Shown: positions 1 through 6,757 of the stretch, piece by piece
How the letters are laid out: each line of letters starts with the position of its first letter
Numbering within the stretch: position 1 is the first letter of the stretch
Source: Legionella longbeachae
Lineage (GTDB): Bacteria > Pseudomonadota > Gammaproteobacteria > Legionellales > Legionellaceae
Direction: 5' to 3'
DNA length: 7,754 bases
NCBI GenBank assembly: GCA_016191305.1
Contig: JACPOX010000135.1
Coordinates: 1 to 7,754 of the forward strand
Made by a program: the position numbers and the translations under genes
The notes under the pieces: model-generated
What the model was told of the DNA's origin: nothing
The model's database searches: none
The model's input: the letters and a program-made list of their open reading frames with translations, nothing else

Positions 1-552
1 AGCTATTCTATTGCTAATATACCTGCTCAGGACGGTTATATTGAATTACATATAAAGATTGTTGACCATGGTGTAATGAGTCAATGGTTGCAGGAATCAG
101 CGGTAATCGGTACAAAAATTAGACTTAGAGGTCCTTTTGGAAAATGCTATTACTACAACCCAGATAATTTGTCATTTGATATGCTACTGGCGGGAACAGG
201 CACGGGTTTAGCCCCTTTAATAGGTATTATTAAAAGTGCACTCAGTCAAGGCCATCAAGGTGTTATCACTTTGGTACACGGCGGTCGTATAGATGATGAC
301 ATTTATTATACTGAGGAGCTTGAGACTCTGGCTGAAGTATTCAAAAATTTTCACTACGCCCCTTGTGTGCTGCAGGGGTACGGACGTTATCCTGAAGTTT
401 CAATTGAACGCTGGGTGCTAACCTACCTTAATAGTCCTGATGATACATGGTTTTATGTTTGTGGACCGAAAGAGACAACCAACAAACTTAAAACAACAGC
501 TTTTCTCGCGGGTGTGCCTTCTAAAGCTATTTTTAGTGATGCGTTTCTATAG
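1..552 (+). CDS. Ferredoxin-reductase-type FAD/NAD(P)-binding oxidoreductase, 5'-truncated by window edge
   Basis: The frame is open from base 1 and gives 183 residues, so the gene begins outside the window; the ATG at 76 is internal. The first residues (SYSIAN) are the end of the RxYS FAD-binding motif, so the FAD-binding beta-barrel is cut within its core. GPFG (residues 44-47) closes that barrel. AGTGTGLAP (64-72) is the nucleotide-binding loop of the NAD(P) domain, CGP (154-156) is the conserved cysteine-containing motif, and the chain ends in the usual aromatic tail. Known family members pass electrons between NAD(P)H and a ferredoxin, a [2Fe-2S] domain or an oxygenase partner in the cytoplasm. 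The partner is not visible because the upstream part is missing, so the substrate cannot be named. The reading frame is intact to its TAG stop. No clear terminator follows; GGTTAT/ATAACC at 553-592 encloses a long loop and is weak. Confidence 0.9.
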   Translation, partial: SYSIANIPAQDGYIELHIKIVDHGVMSQWLQESAVIGTKIRLRGPFGKCYYYNPDNLSFDMLLAGTGTGLAPLIGIIKSALSQGHQGVITLVHGGRIDDDIYYTEELETLAEVFKNFHYAPCVLQGYGRYPEVSIERWVLTYLNSPDDTWFYVCGPKETTNKLKTTAFLAGVPSKAIFSDAFL

Positions 553-636
553 GGTTATTCACCATATAGAGTAAATATTGCTTTAGATAACCATGTTACC
601 TATATTTAAATATCAATTATCTTGTTTGAGTCTAAT

Positions 637-903
637 ATGGATATGTTTGAATTAATCATGAACCGAAGAGCCGTACGAAATTTTAATCCAGGGGAATTAA
701 GTAAGCAAGTAATCGAAAAGATACTTAATGCTGGTCGTTATGCTCCTAGCCCTCAAAACTCTCAGCCATGGCACTTTACCTTAATTCGACGGAAAGAGAG
801 TCTCAAACACTTGGCGGCTGGCGCAAAACACGCTGGTTTTTTATCAAACGCATCGCTTTTAATTATTGTTACCGTCAACCAGGAGGTTGCAATTGATGAG
901 TAA
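637..903 (+). pseudogene. Nitroreductase-family protein, C-terminal half missing
   Basis: The 88-residue product carries the N-terminal half of a nitroreductase: an RRAVRNF segment near residue 9 (FMN phosphate contact), then APSPQNSQPWHF around residue 36, the family's typical FMN-binding and dimer-interface stretch, then a hydrophobic strand (LLIIV). Intact members have about 165-220 residues. Here the frame stops at 901-903, before the second helical half with the GLG-type FMN-binding segment. The 69 bases up to the next gene do not restore it in any frame, so I read this as a 3' deletion rather than a simple frameshift. ATG 637 is preferred; ATG 643, ATG 658 and TTG 622 are also in frame, and none has a good ribosome-binding site. 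A functional protein is unlikely because half the flavin site is gone. It lies 84 bases after the flavin reductase on the same strand, so both may once have shared a redox operon. Confidence 0.75.
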
Positions 904-972
904 ACTTTTATCTTTGATGACTTCTTTTGAACAATTTGGCAAATCAGAATAGAAATTTGCTTGCTGTTTTAT

Positions 973-1905
973 TTAATAAGCTTTTACAGGTGAGAGAAAC
1001 CCTGGTGGTTTAAGTGCCCAAAGTGAACAATTAATTTTTTGTAGAATATTTTCAGCCGTATTGCCAATGATAAATCCTGCTATTCCAGTTCGAGCTACCG
1101 TCCCCATGATTAAAATATCTATCTTTTTTTCACTAACCATGGAGGGAATAAGTTCGGTAGGAGTACCTTTCTGATAGTATATCGTTGGATCTTTGATGCT
1201 CGCCTCATGAATCAATCTAAGAAGCACATGATACTGTTTCTCGCTCTCACGGATTGTCATTTCATCAATTTCTGTTGCGGATGTATCAATAAATACACTA
1301 TGACGCAGGTAGTGTTCCAAAATAAAATCCCAGCAAGAAATAACGCTTAAATGACCGTTGTAGTGAGTTGAAAGAGCCTGAGATAATTTTAATAAACTAA
1401 GAGCGAGATCGTGACCAGATATTTCCTCATCCTTTGGATCGATTGCAACAGCTATATGAAGATTTTCAGTGGAGTTAAATGGTCGATGTAAAAATAAAGT
1501 ACAAGGGCATTTTCGTAATAAGGCCATATCTAAAGCCTCAAAACCTTTTGTATCGTCCTTATTTTCTACAGCTTTAATTACAAGATCATAAGACTTGCGG
1601 AGTACCCGCTGAATAATCCGAATATCAGGTGTGTCTCCCCATTCAATCTCTATTTTAAAAGATGTTTTTTTCTTAGCAAAAGATAAAGATGCCTTTGCTG
1701 TGTCAATTGACTTCTGCATTTTATCTAACAGAAATGCTTCATATGAATTTTTATGATCCTCAAGGCTGTGAGGAAATGAGGGACAAAGTATCAAAATACT
1801 TAACTTAGCATTATTTTCCAAAGCCAAACTTATGGCTTGTTGCAACGCTTGTGTATCTTTTCCAAGTCCATTACTTACAAAGAGGACATTATGAAATTGT
1901 TTCAT
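973..1905 (-). CDS. UspE-like tandem universal stress protein
   Basis: This 310-residue protein has two Usp alpha/beta domains (about 1-141 and 148-298), the architecture and length of E. coli UspE (about 316 residues). Domain 2 ends in the UspE-like sequence GTVARTGIAGFIIGNTAE (from residue 268). In the classic ATP-binding pattern G-x2-G-x9-G-S/T, the second glycine is Ala271 and the final S/T is Asn282, so ATP binding may be weak or altered. Domain 1 lacks the glycine motif altogether and has the LLRKCP segment (130-134) also seen in UspE. The protein is probably cytoplasmic and linked to stress survival; its biochemical role is not known. The start is supported by AGGGAG 9 bases upstream. 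It is divergent from the cation antiporter gene at 2140, so the two may share regulation. A perfect dyad abuts its ribosome-binding site. It is clearly distinct from the two Usp proteins further right. Confidence 0.88.
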   Translation of the reverse strand: MKQFHNVLFVSNGLGKDTQALQQAISLALENNAKLSILILCPSFPHSLEDHKNSYEAFLLDKMQKSIDTAKASLSFAKKKTSFKIEIEWGDTPDIRIIQRVLRKSYDLVIKAVENKDDTKGFEALDMALLRKCPCTLFLHRPFNSTENLHIAVAIDPKDEEISGHDLALSLLKLSQALSTHYNGHLSVISCWDFILEHYLRHSVFIDTSATEIDEMTIRESEKQYHVLLRLIHEASIKDPTIYYQKGTPTELIPSMVSEKKIDILIMGTVARTGIAGFIIGNTAENILQKINCSLWALKPPGFLSPVKAY

Positions 1906-1918
1906 TCTCGCATTCTCC

Positions 1919-1933
1919 CTGCCAGATTGGCAG
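1919..1933. promoter_or_regulatory. Perfect 6-bp dyad beside the UspE-like ribosome-binding site
   Basis: CTGCCA-GAT-TGGCAG is a perfect inverted repeat with a 3-base spacer. Read on the minus strand it ends exactly where the GGGAG ribosome-binding site of the UspE-like gene begins (CTGGCAGGGAG). It could form a GC-rich hairpin that affects translation initiation, or act as a DNA operator. The symmetry and position are seen directly; the function is inferred. Confidence 0.4.
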
Positions 1934-2139
1934 CTTCAATGTATTTCAATAGATGTTTAAAGTAAGCTTTCTTTATTATTAATAATTGTAGCTTAAATTA
2001 GCCTGTTATTTTATTTACAACAAAAATACCTGGAAAATTTTATTTTTCATAAATGAACTGCGCTGTTTATTTATTCTTGTATTATATTAAGTAATTAGCT
2101 ACGAATAGTTTGCAGAGCGAATAAAAAGGATTTTTTTAA

Positions 2140-3834
2140 ATGCATCATTCACTTCCCTTAATTACCACCATTGCAATGGGATTTGCATTGGCATTAATCT
2201 TAGGATTTTTTGCTGTACGCCTTAAAATTCCAGCATTAGTAGGTTATTTGTTAGCTGGGGTTTGTATTGGCCCATATACTCCAGGATTGGAAGCAGATGT
2301 TAAAATTGCTCAAGAGCTCGCAGAAATTGGAGTCATGCTGCTAATGTTCGGAGTGGGGTTGCATTTTTCCTTGTCAGACTTGATGCGGGTCCGAAAAATT
2401 GCCATCCCTGGAGCAATTTTTCAAATGGCTGTAGCTACAATTCTTGGGGGATGTGCAGCAATAATATGGGGTTGGAGCTACGGAAGCGCTTTAATTTTTG
2501 GCCTTTCTCTCTCTGTAGCTAGTACTGTAGTATTACTGAGAGCCCTTGAAGAAAGAAGCGCTTTGGATACCATTAATGGACATATTGCAGTGGGTTGGCT
2601 TCTAGTCGAAGATTTGGCTATGATTATCGTACTGGTTATACTCCCACCATTATCACATGGGCTTGGCGGTAATTTACCCGCAGAGATACAACAACCTTTA
2701 TGGTTTGTTCTTGGACTTACACTCCTGAAAATATCAACTTTTATTGCTCTAATGCTTTTCGTCGGGCGGCGATTTTTCCCTAAAATGCTCTGGCATGTTG
2801 CACAAACTGGTTCTCGTGAGTTATTCACTTTATGCGTAATAACCGCAGCGATTAGTATTGCTTACTTGGCTTCCAAATTATTTGGAGTTTCATTTGCTCT
2901 AGGCGCTTTTTTTGCTGGCATGATTATGCGGGAATCCTCGTTAAGCCATCGCGCTGCTGAGGAATCATTACCGCTGAGAGATGCGTTTGCGGTATTATTT
3001 TTTGTCGCTGTCGGTATGCTGTTTAATCCTGCGGTTTTAGTAGAACAACCACTCCAGGTTTTAATTGTCGTTGGAATTATTATTTTTGGAAAATCGATCG
3101 CGGCTTTTATATTAGTCCTTGCTTTTCGATATCCATTGCAATCCGCGTTAATCGTATCAGCAAGCCTGGCACAAATCGGGGAATTTTCTTTTATTCTTGC
3201 GGAGCTCGGAGTACGTGTTGGCATGCTTCCTGAAGAAGGAAGAAGTTTTATATTAGCAGGTGCTTTGATATCAATCACTATTAATCCTTTTATATTTAAA
3301 CTCATAAATCCCATCAATACTTGGGTCAAATCTCACCCTAAATTAACCAGTTTTTTTTCATGGTCGAACGATCCTTTAGCTGAATTACCGATGATAACTA
3401 AAGAAGAGTATCTTTCTGGACACGTTGTTCTTGTTGGTTATGGGCGTGTGGGAAAACGCATTGCTTCTTTACTGTCTGAAAAAGCTATTCCTTATGTCAT
3501 AATTGAAGAAAATCGAGAGTTAATTGTGGATCTTCGAGCTTCCGGCATTCCTGTGGTCTATGGAGATGCATCTGAGCCAGCTGTATTAATTCAAAGCCAT
3601 ATTGCGCGCGCCAGTATGCTTATGATTGTTATATCGGATACAGTCAATGTAAGAAAAATGATCCAACTTGCGCAAGAAATTAATCCAGACATAGAAACAG
3701 TTGTTCGTTCGCATGATGAGGAAGAGGCCGCTTTATTACAGACAGAGGTGACCGGAAGAGTATTTTTTGCTGAAGGAGAAATTGCAAAAAATATGGGTTT
3801 ATATGCGCTCAATCGATATGGAAAATCTGTATAA
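2140..3834 (+). CDS. ybaL: YbaL/KefB-type monovalent cation:proton antiporter (CPA2) with C-terminal RCK domain
   Basis: The 564-residue protein matches E. coli YbaL in length (about 558) and plainly in sequence at the N-terminus (MHHSLPLITTI, then VGYLLAG and LLMFGVGLHFSL). Residues 1 to about 390 form a polytopic inner-membrane exchanger of some 12 segments. Val-Glu-Asp at 156-158 lies in a membrane segment, at the position of the ion-binding carboxylates of CPA2 exchangers. Residues 427-540 are a TrkA-N/RCK Rossmann domain: GYGRVG (433-438) is the dinucleotide-binding loop, with an acidic residue at the end of the second strand (E456/E457) and GD at 475-476. The family exchanges K+ or Na+ for H+, gated by nucleotide or, in KefB/KefC, by glutathione adducts. 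No glutathione dependence can be read from this sequence. The start has AAGGA 9 bases upstream. The gene is divergent from the UspE-like gene and has no obvious co-transcribed partner downstream. Confidence 0.93.
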   Translation: MHHSLPLITTIAMGFALALILGFFAVRLKIPALVGYLLAGVCIGPYTPGLEADVKIAQELAEIGVMLLMFGVGLHFSLSDLMRVRKIAIPGAIFQMAVATILGGCAAIIWGWSYGSALIFGLSLSVASTVVLLRALEERSALDTINGHIAVGWLLVEDLAMIIVLVILPPLSHGLGGNLPAEIQQPLWFVLGLTLLKISTFIALMLFVGRRFFPKMLWHVAQTGSRELFTLCVITAAISIAYLASKLFGVSFALGAFFAGMIMRESSLSHRAAEESLPLRDAFAVLFFVAVGMLFNPAVLVEQPLQVLIVVGIIIFGKSIAAFILVLAFRYPLQSALIVSASLAQIGEFSFILAELGVRVGMLPEEGRSFILAGALISITINPFIFKLINPINTWVKSHPKLTSFFSWSNDPLAELPMITKEEYLSGHVVLVGYGRVGKRIASLLSEKAIPYVIIEENRELIVDLRASGIPVVYGDASEPAVLIQSHIARASMLMIVISDTVNVRKMIQLAQEINPDIETVVRSHDEEEAALLQTEVTGRVFFAEGEIAKNMGLYALNRYGKSV

Positions 3835-4151
3835 ACTATTTCCACATTACGTGTTTCGATGGAACAACTTTAACCCAAGCATTGGATGCTCTATTTAATC
3901 TTACCAATTAAAATATATAAAAATTAGTGATCAAGTCTATCGATAAAGCTACTTTAGGATAGAAGAAAGTTGATTCTTGCTGTTACTAGTTATTATGAAA
4001 GCGATTGAACCTTTGATGAATTGATTAAAAGTGCATTGCTTTCTGAAATTCGAAAAAGCTTATATACTAAGATTATATCATGCTGAACATTAGTAAACTT
4101 TAGATGATTATGCTATAGCCATTAGGATTAGTACTGAAGAAAGGAGTCAAT
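3835..4151. other. 317-base intergenic stretch with no intact gene
   Basis: No complete gene is visible between the antiporter and the exported protein. In frame 1, bases 3958-4086 read as a plausible peptide interrupted by one TGA at 4006, possibly a decayed short gene. The rest is AT-rich and closed in all frames. Loose promoter-like words lie upstream of 4152, for example TTGCTT at 4036 with TATATA at 4061 (19-base spacer) and TATACT at 4063; none fits the sigma-70 consensus well enough to be called. TAAAG-CTA-CTTTA at 3944-3956 is a short 5-bp dyad without a T tract, so it is not a convincing terminator for the antiporter. Confidence 0.5.
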
Positions 4152-4667
4152 ATGAAATGGTCTCACTTAGGGTTGCTTGCCGGGTTGCTTTTCTCGTCCT
4201 CTGTTTTTTCTGTTACTAATCAGGTCATTAAACCTAATCTCATCCTAAATGAGATAAAGGTGGTGAAAGCGGGCGAATTGCTTGGCGATAATTTATATTT
4301 TGATATAAGCGTATTGCGAGTCAATCAGCCAACACAATACATTCGAATCCCAGAATTCCCACTTCGTTGGCCATCTTCCAAAATCAACGCTCTTAAGCCA
4401 AACACGCTATGGTCTGAGCCAATCGAAACTGGGAAAACAGTTATTTTGCTTGTTTCACTTATGGATCAAGATTCAAAAATAAACCCCGATGATGTCATTG
4501 GATTGATTCGTATTGAGCTAAAAAATGAGAAGGGCGATTTGCATGCTCTCTGGAGTATGCCCAATCAAGAATCAGCACCTGTGATTGGAACTATAAGGAC
4601 AATTCAAAAATTTGAATTGTCCAATGTTCATGGTCATTATGAAGTATATTTGTCTATAGACAAATGA
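4152..4667 (+). CDS. Exported protein with possible C2-like beta-sandwich, function unknown
   Basis: I do not recognise a named family for this 171-residue protein. Residues 1-20 look like a Sec signal peptide: Lys2, a hydrophobic core of Leu/Ala/Phe, and probable cleavage after VFS at 18-20. There is no lipobox cysteine, so a soluble periplasmic or secreted protein is expected. The mature part is strand-rich with no membrane segment and no cysteine. Residues 97-122 (strand, then DQD at 105-107, DD at 113-114, VIG at 115-117, strand) resemble the calcium-binding loop between the last strands of C2 domains, and LWSEPIE at 86-92 fits the preceding C2 strand. This is a similarity by eye, not a proven homology. 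The start is firm: AAGGAG lies 5 bases upstream. It is monocistronic as far as can be seen, with decayed sequence on both sides. Confidence 0.82.
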   Translation: MKWSHLGLLAGLLFSSSVFSVTNQVIKPNLILNEIKVVKAGELLGDNLYFDISVLRVNQPTQYIRIPEFPLRWPSSKINALKPNTLWSEPIETGKTVILLVSLMDQDSKINPDDVIGLIRIELKNEKGDLHALWSMPNQESAPVIGTIRTIQKFELSNVHGHYEVYLSIDK

Positions 4668-4709
4668 GTTATAGGGAAGTAAAAATTGAAGAGGCGTAAA
4701 ATAGCTTAA

Positions 4710-4910
4710 ATATTCCATTTGGGCTGGATTTGCGGGAAAACCTTAAATAGCTTTATTAAAGAATTGATCTGTATGTTAATCCCTATGCCTTTATGCCTGG
4801 GTGTCTTGGCATATATAGATAATATGTCGTTTGAAATCCTTTGTTAATCGATACTTGCCGTTTTGGGGCTATTATCTTTTATTTTCGGATTTTATGTTCC
4901 TTTAGTTTAA
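4710..4910 (+). pseudogene. Possible small membrane-protein ORF broken by one stop codon
   Basis: One frame is open from 4710 to 4844, meets TAA at 4845-4847, then continues open to TAA at 4908-4910. From ATG 4773 the peptide would be a hydrophobic segment (MLIPMPLCLGVLAYI), a short polar turn, the stop, then a second hydrophobic segment (LAVLGLLSFIFGFYVPLV). Two membrane-like segments in the same frame around a single stop suggest a roughly 45-residue two-helix protein inactivated by one substitution. There is no good ribosome-binding site before 4773. The 3' end overlaps the stop codon of the convergent gene by 4 bases. Chance hydrophobicity in AT-rich DNA is the main alternative. Confidence 0.25.
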
Positions 4911-5563
4911 ATAATCCACATGGCTAAGGCCATTCCAATCATCATTAAGTTTTCAGTTAGTGAAATAAATCCTAGAGGCACATTGCTATCTCCGCCAACG
5001 CAAGCACATTTTAACTCGCGCTTATCAATATAAACCGCTTTAATTACAGAAATAGCCCCTATGGTTCCTATAAATAAAGCAATCGGAATTGATATCCAAC
5101 TGAAGGCTCCTGCAATCATTAGAATACCCGCTAATGCCTCAGCAAAAGGATAAATATAGCTATAAGGAACCCATCTCTTCGCTAGAAGATCGTAATTCAA
5201 GAACATCGTAGAAAATCTTTCGATATTCTGTAACTTCGAGAGCGCAAGGACTACCATACTAAATGAAATAAACCAGCTTAAAGACTGTGTTGTAAACATA
5301 GTACCTCTAAATGCATAACTTGTAGCAATTGCCATTAGCGCAGTTACTACAAAAAGTACAATCACAGGGCGGTAACTTTTTTGATTGGAATCGTGTACAT
5401 GTTTTCCAAAAAAGCGACGTAAATCATCATAACCACCAACACGTTCTTCATTAATAAAAATTTGAGGCGTTGTTTTTACATCAGCCTTGAGTCCATAGGG
5501 ACACACATGTTTTGCCATCACCATACGGTAGAGTACAGCTTTGTTAGTTGCGGCATTGTTCAT
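4907..5563 (-). CDS. MauE/DoxX-type redox membrane protein with shortened N-terminal glutaredoxin domain
   Basis: The 218-residue protein joins an N-terminal glutaredoxin-like domain (1 to about 54) to a MauE/DoxX-type membrane domain with about five hydrophobic segments (66-83, 93-110, 136-153, 155-175, 197-217). The glutaredoxin part keeps the CPYG active-site motif (21-24), the cis-proline motif TTP (31-33) and GGYDDL (43-48). Only six residues separate CPYG from TTP, whereas the thioredoxin fold needs about 30 there, so a helix and a strand are missing. A CxC pair (Cys186, Cys188) in ELKCACVGG follows the fourth segment, a likely thiol-redox site. MauE relatives move reducing power or assist disulfide chemistry at the inner membrane; the client is unknown here. 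ATG 5563 is chosen because AGGGAG lies 6 bases upstream and family members begin near the AVLYRMVM strand. An in-frame ATG at 5611 would add 16 residues but has no ribosome-binding site. Confidence 0.87.
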   Translation of the reverse strand: MNNAATNKAVLYRMVMAKHVCPYGLKADVKTTPQIFINEERVGGYDDLRRFFGKHVHDSNQKSYRPVIVLFVVTALMAIATSYAFRGTMFTTQSLSWFISFSMVVLALSKLQNIERFSTMFLNYDLLAKRWVPYSYIYPFAEALAGILMIAGAFSWISIPIALFIGTIGAISVIKAVYIDKRELKCACVGGDSNVPLGFISLTENLMMIGMALAMWII

Positions 5564-5623
5564 TGTATACTCCCTTAATTCGCGGCTATATTTAATATAT
5601 CCTGAATACAATGGTAGGACAGC

Positions 5624-5650
5624 ATTATAGGTTTATTAATGGATAGACAA
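5624..5650 (-). promoter_or_regulatory. Candidate sigma-70 promoter of the MauE-like gene
   Basis: On the minus strand a perfect TATAAT (5624-5629) is preceded, across a 15-base spacer, by TTGTCT (5645-5650), a 4-of-6 match to TTGACA. Transcription would begin near 5617, leaving a leader of roughly 50 bases before ATG 5563. This also places the alternative ATG at 5611 almost at the transcript end, which argues against its use. The short spacer is suboptimal, so an activator or a different -35 element is possible. Confidence 0.45.
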
Positions 5651-5664
5651 TTTAACGGATTGTC
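5646..5664. promoter_or_regulatory. Perfect dyad overlapping the -35 region, candidate operator
   Basis: GACAAT-TTAACGG-ATTGTC is an inverted repeat with perfect 6-base arms and a 7-base centre. One arm overlaps the proposed -35 hexamer of the MauE-like gene, which is where a repressor or activator dimer would bind. No T tract follows on the minus strand, so it is a poor terminator for the Usp gene ending at 5720. The regulator is unknown. Confidence 0.35.
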
Positions 5665-5719
5665 ATGAAAACCCTCTTCCAGTAAAGGTTGTAGCCAATA
5701 CATCTGTAGCTATCATTTT

Positions 5720-6577
5720 CTATTTTTGTTTTGCTGGAACAACTAACATATCAGTAACGCTTAACTGGAGTAGTCGTTTAGAAACACTTCCCATTAATAG
5801 GTAATGTAATTTTGAGTTGCCTTGAGCGCCAAATGAAATCAAATCGGCTTGCCACTTTTCGGATTGAATGACAATAGTGTCTGCAAAATAACCACCCATA
5901 ATTTTTTTCTCAAATTTAGTTTGATCTACATTACACTTGTTAAGAAAATCATCTAATTTATGACTTATATCTTTTGTTCCATCCTGTTGAGATCCCTGAA
6001 ACAATCTCGTGGCATATATATCAATGATATGTAGTAATTGAAAGGTTGCATCGGGGAAACAGTTGAAGGTAAATTCAATTGCATTTTTACTTACTTCGGA
6101 AAAATCGGTAGCTATAATTATCCGATTATACGCAAAAGAAGGTTCTTTTTTTACAAGTAGGATTGGAACATCACTGTGACTTACCATAGAACTTGAAGTA
6201 GTGCCTAAGATGTAATCATTGATGTAGTATTCGCCATGAGCGCCAGCAATAATCATATTACACTTGTTTTCTTTAGCATATCTGACAATCTCATCAGCGG
6301 CTCTACCAGCTAATACAGAAACATAGGTTTCAATGTTATGAGAGTATTTTTTTATGCATTTTAAAAGTTTTTTTTCTATTTTCTTTTTTTGTGAAAGATA
6401 ATCTTGTTCCAATTCATCAATCGAAAATTGTGAAAAATTACCCATCCTTGGCTGGATTAAGATATGTAAAAAGTGGAGTATTGCTTTATGCTGTTCAGCT
6501 AAAGTAACTGCTCTTGAAAGGGAGTAGTCAGAATGCTTTGAAAAGTCACTAGCAATTAATATATTATTTATTTCCAT
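5720..6577 (-). CDS. Tandem-domain UspA universal stress protein (paralog A)
   Basis: The protein has 285 residues and two complete Usp domains (about 1-145 and 150-281). Each has the strand-1 Asp (Asp11, Asp158) and a full ATP-binding signature: G112-x2-G115-x9-G125-T126 in domain 1, and G250-x2-G253-x9-G263-S264 in domain 2. Both halves are therefore predicted to bind ATP, unlike the UspE-like protein of this window. Such proteins are cytoplasmic and linked to survival under starvation, oxidative or low-oxygen stress; no enzyme activity can be assigned. The start is supported by GGGAG about 7 bases upstream. The next gene, encoded head to head at 6758, is a close paralog. The MauE-like gene lies 156 bases downstream on the same strand but has its own candidate promoter. 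No clear terminator is visible. Confidence 0.92.
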   Translation of the reverse strand: MEINNILIASDFSKHSDYSLSRAVTLAEQHKAILHFLHILIQPRMGNFSQFSIDELEQDYLSQKKKIEKKLLKCIKKYSHNIETYVSVLAGRAADEIVRYAKENKCNMIIAGAHGEYYINDYILGTTSSSMVSHSDVPILLVKKEPSFAYNRIIIATDFSEVSKNAIEFTFNCFPDATFQLLHIIDIYATRLFQGSQQDGTKDISHKLDDFLNKCNVDQTKFEKKIMGGYFADTIVIQSEKWQADLISFGAQGNSKLHYLLMGSVSKRLLQLSVTDMLVVPAKQK

Positions 6578-6675
6578 TTTAAACTCCCTGCATTTAAGCT
6601 TATATTAAGATTAGCAAACGATTAGCCTCATTGCATTCTATATTAATATCTATGAACTACAGGCGATTTGTTTAT

Positions 6676-6705
6676 TTGATATAAATATCCGTTGCGCCTG
6701 ATAAT
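6676..6705 (+). promoter_or_regulatory. Candidate sigma-70 promoter for the plus-strand UspA gene
   Basis: TTGATA (6676-6681, 5 of 6 to consensus) and GATAAT (6700-6705, 5 of 6) are separated by 18 bases, giving a leader of roughly 45 bases before ATG 6758. It lies in the 180-base divergent region between the two Usp paralogs. No comparably good promoter was found for the minus-strand partner. Confidence 0.45.
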
Positions 6706-6757
6706 TCAATTCTTTGCTAAGCTTTATTATTAAAAGAATATCCTTCTGAGGAAAAAG

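Noticed and set aside
1934..2139. Promoters in the region between the UspE-like and antiporter genes
   Set aside because: The region is so AT-rich that many -10-like words occur (TATTAT at 2080, TATATT at 2083), but none has a credible -35 partner.
2478..2828. Open frame of 116 codons on the minus strand inside the antiporter gene
   Set aside because: It is antisense to a well-conserved membrane domain, has no ribosome-binding site, and its translation resembles no protein family.
2862..3329. Open frame of 155 codons on the minus strand inside the antiporter gene
   Set aside because: It lies antisense to conserved transmembrane segments; the low-complexity polar translation is typical of a mirror frame.
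3591..3845. Open frame of 84 codons on the minus strand over the antiporter's RCK domain
   Set aside because: It is antisense to the conserved nucleotide-binding domain and has no start signal.
4792..4813. TATGCC/GGCATA hairpin as a terminator
   Set aside because: The stem is only 6 bp with a 10-base loop and no T tract follows.
5564..5611. Upstream in-frame start at 5611 for the MauE-like gene
   Set aside because: ATG 5563 has a good ribosome-binding site and the extra 16 residues do not look like the family; 5611 also sits near the inferred transcription start.
6676..6690. FNR/Anr box in the divergent Usp promoter region
   Set aside because: TTGAT is present but the second half reads ATATC instead of ATCAA, so the symmetry is poor.
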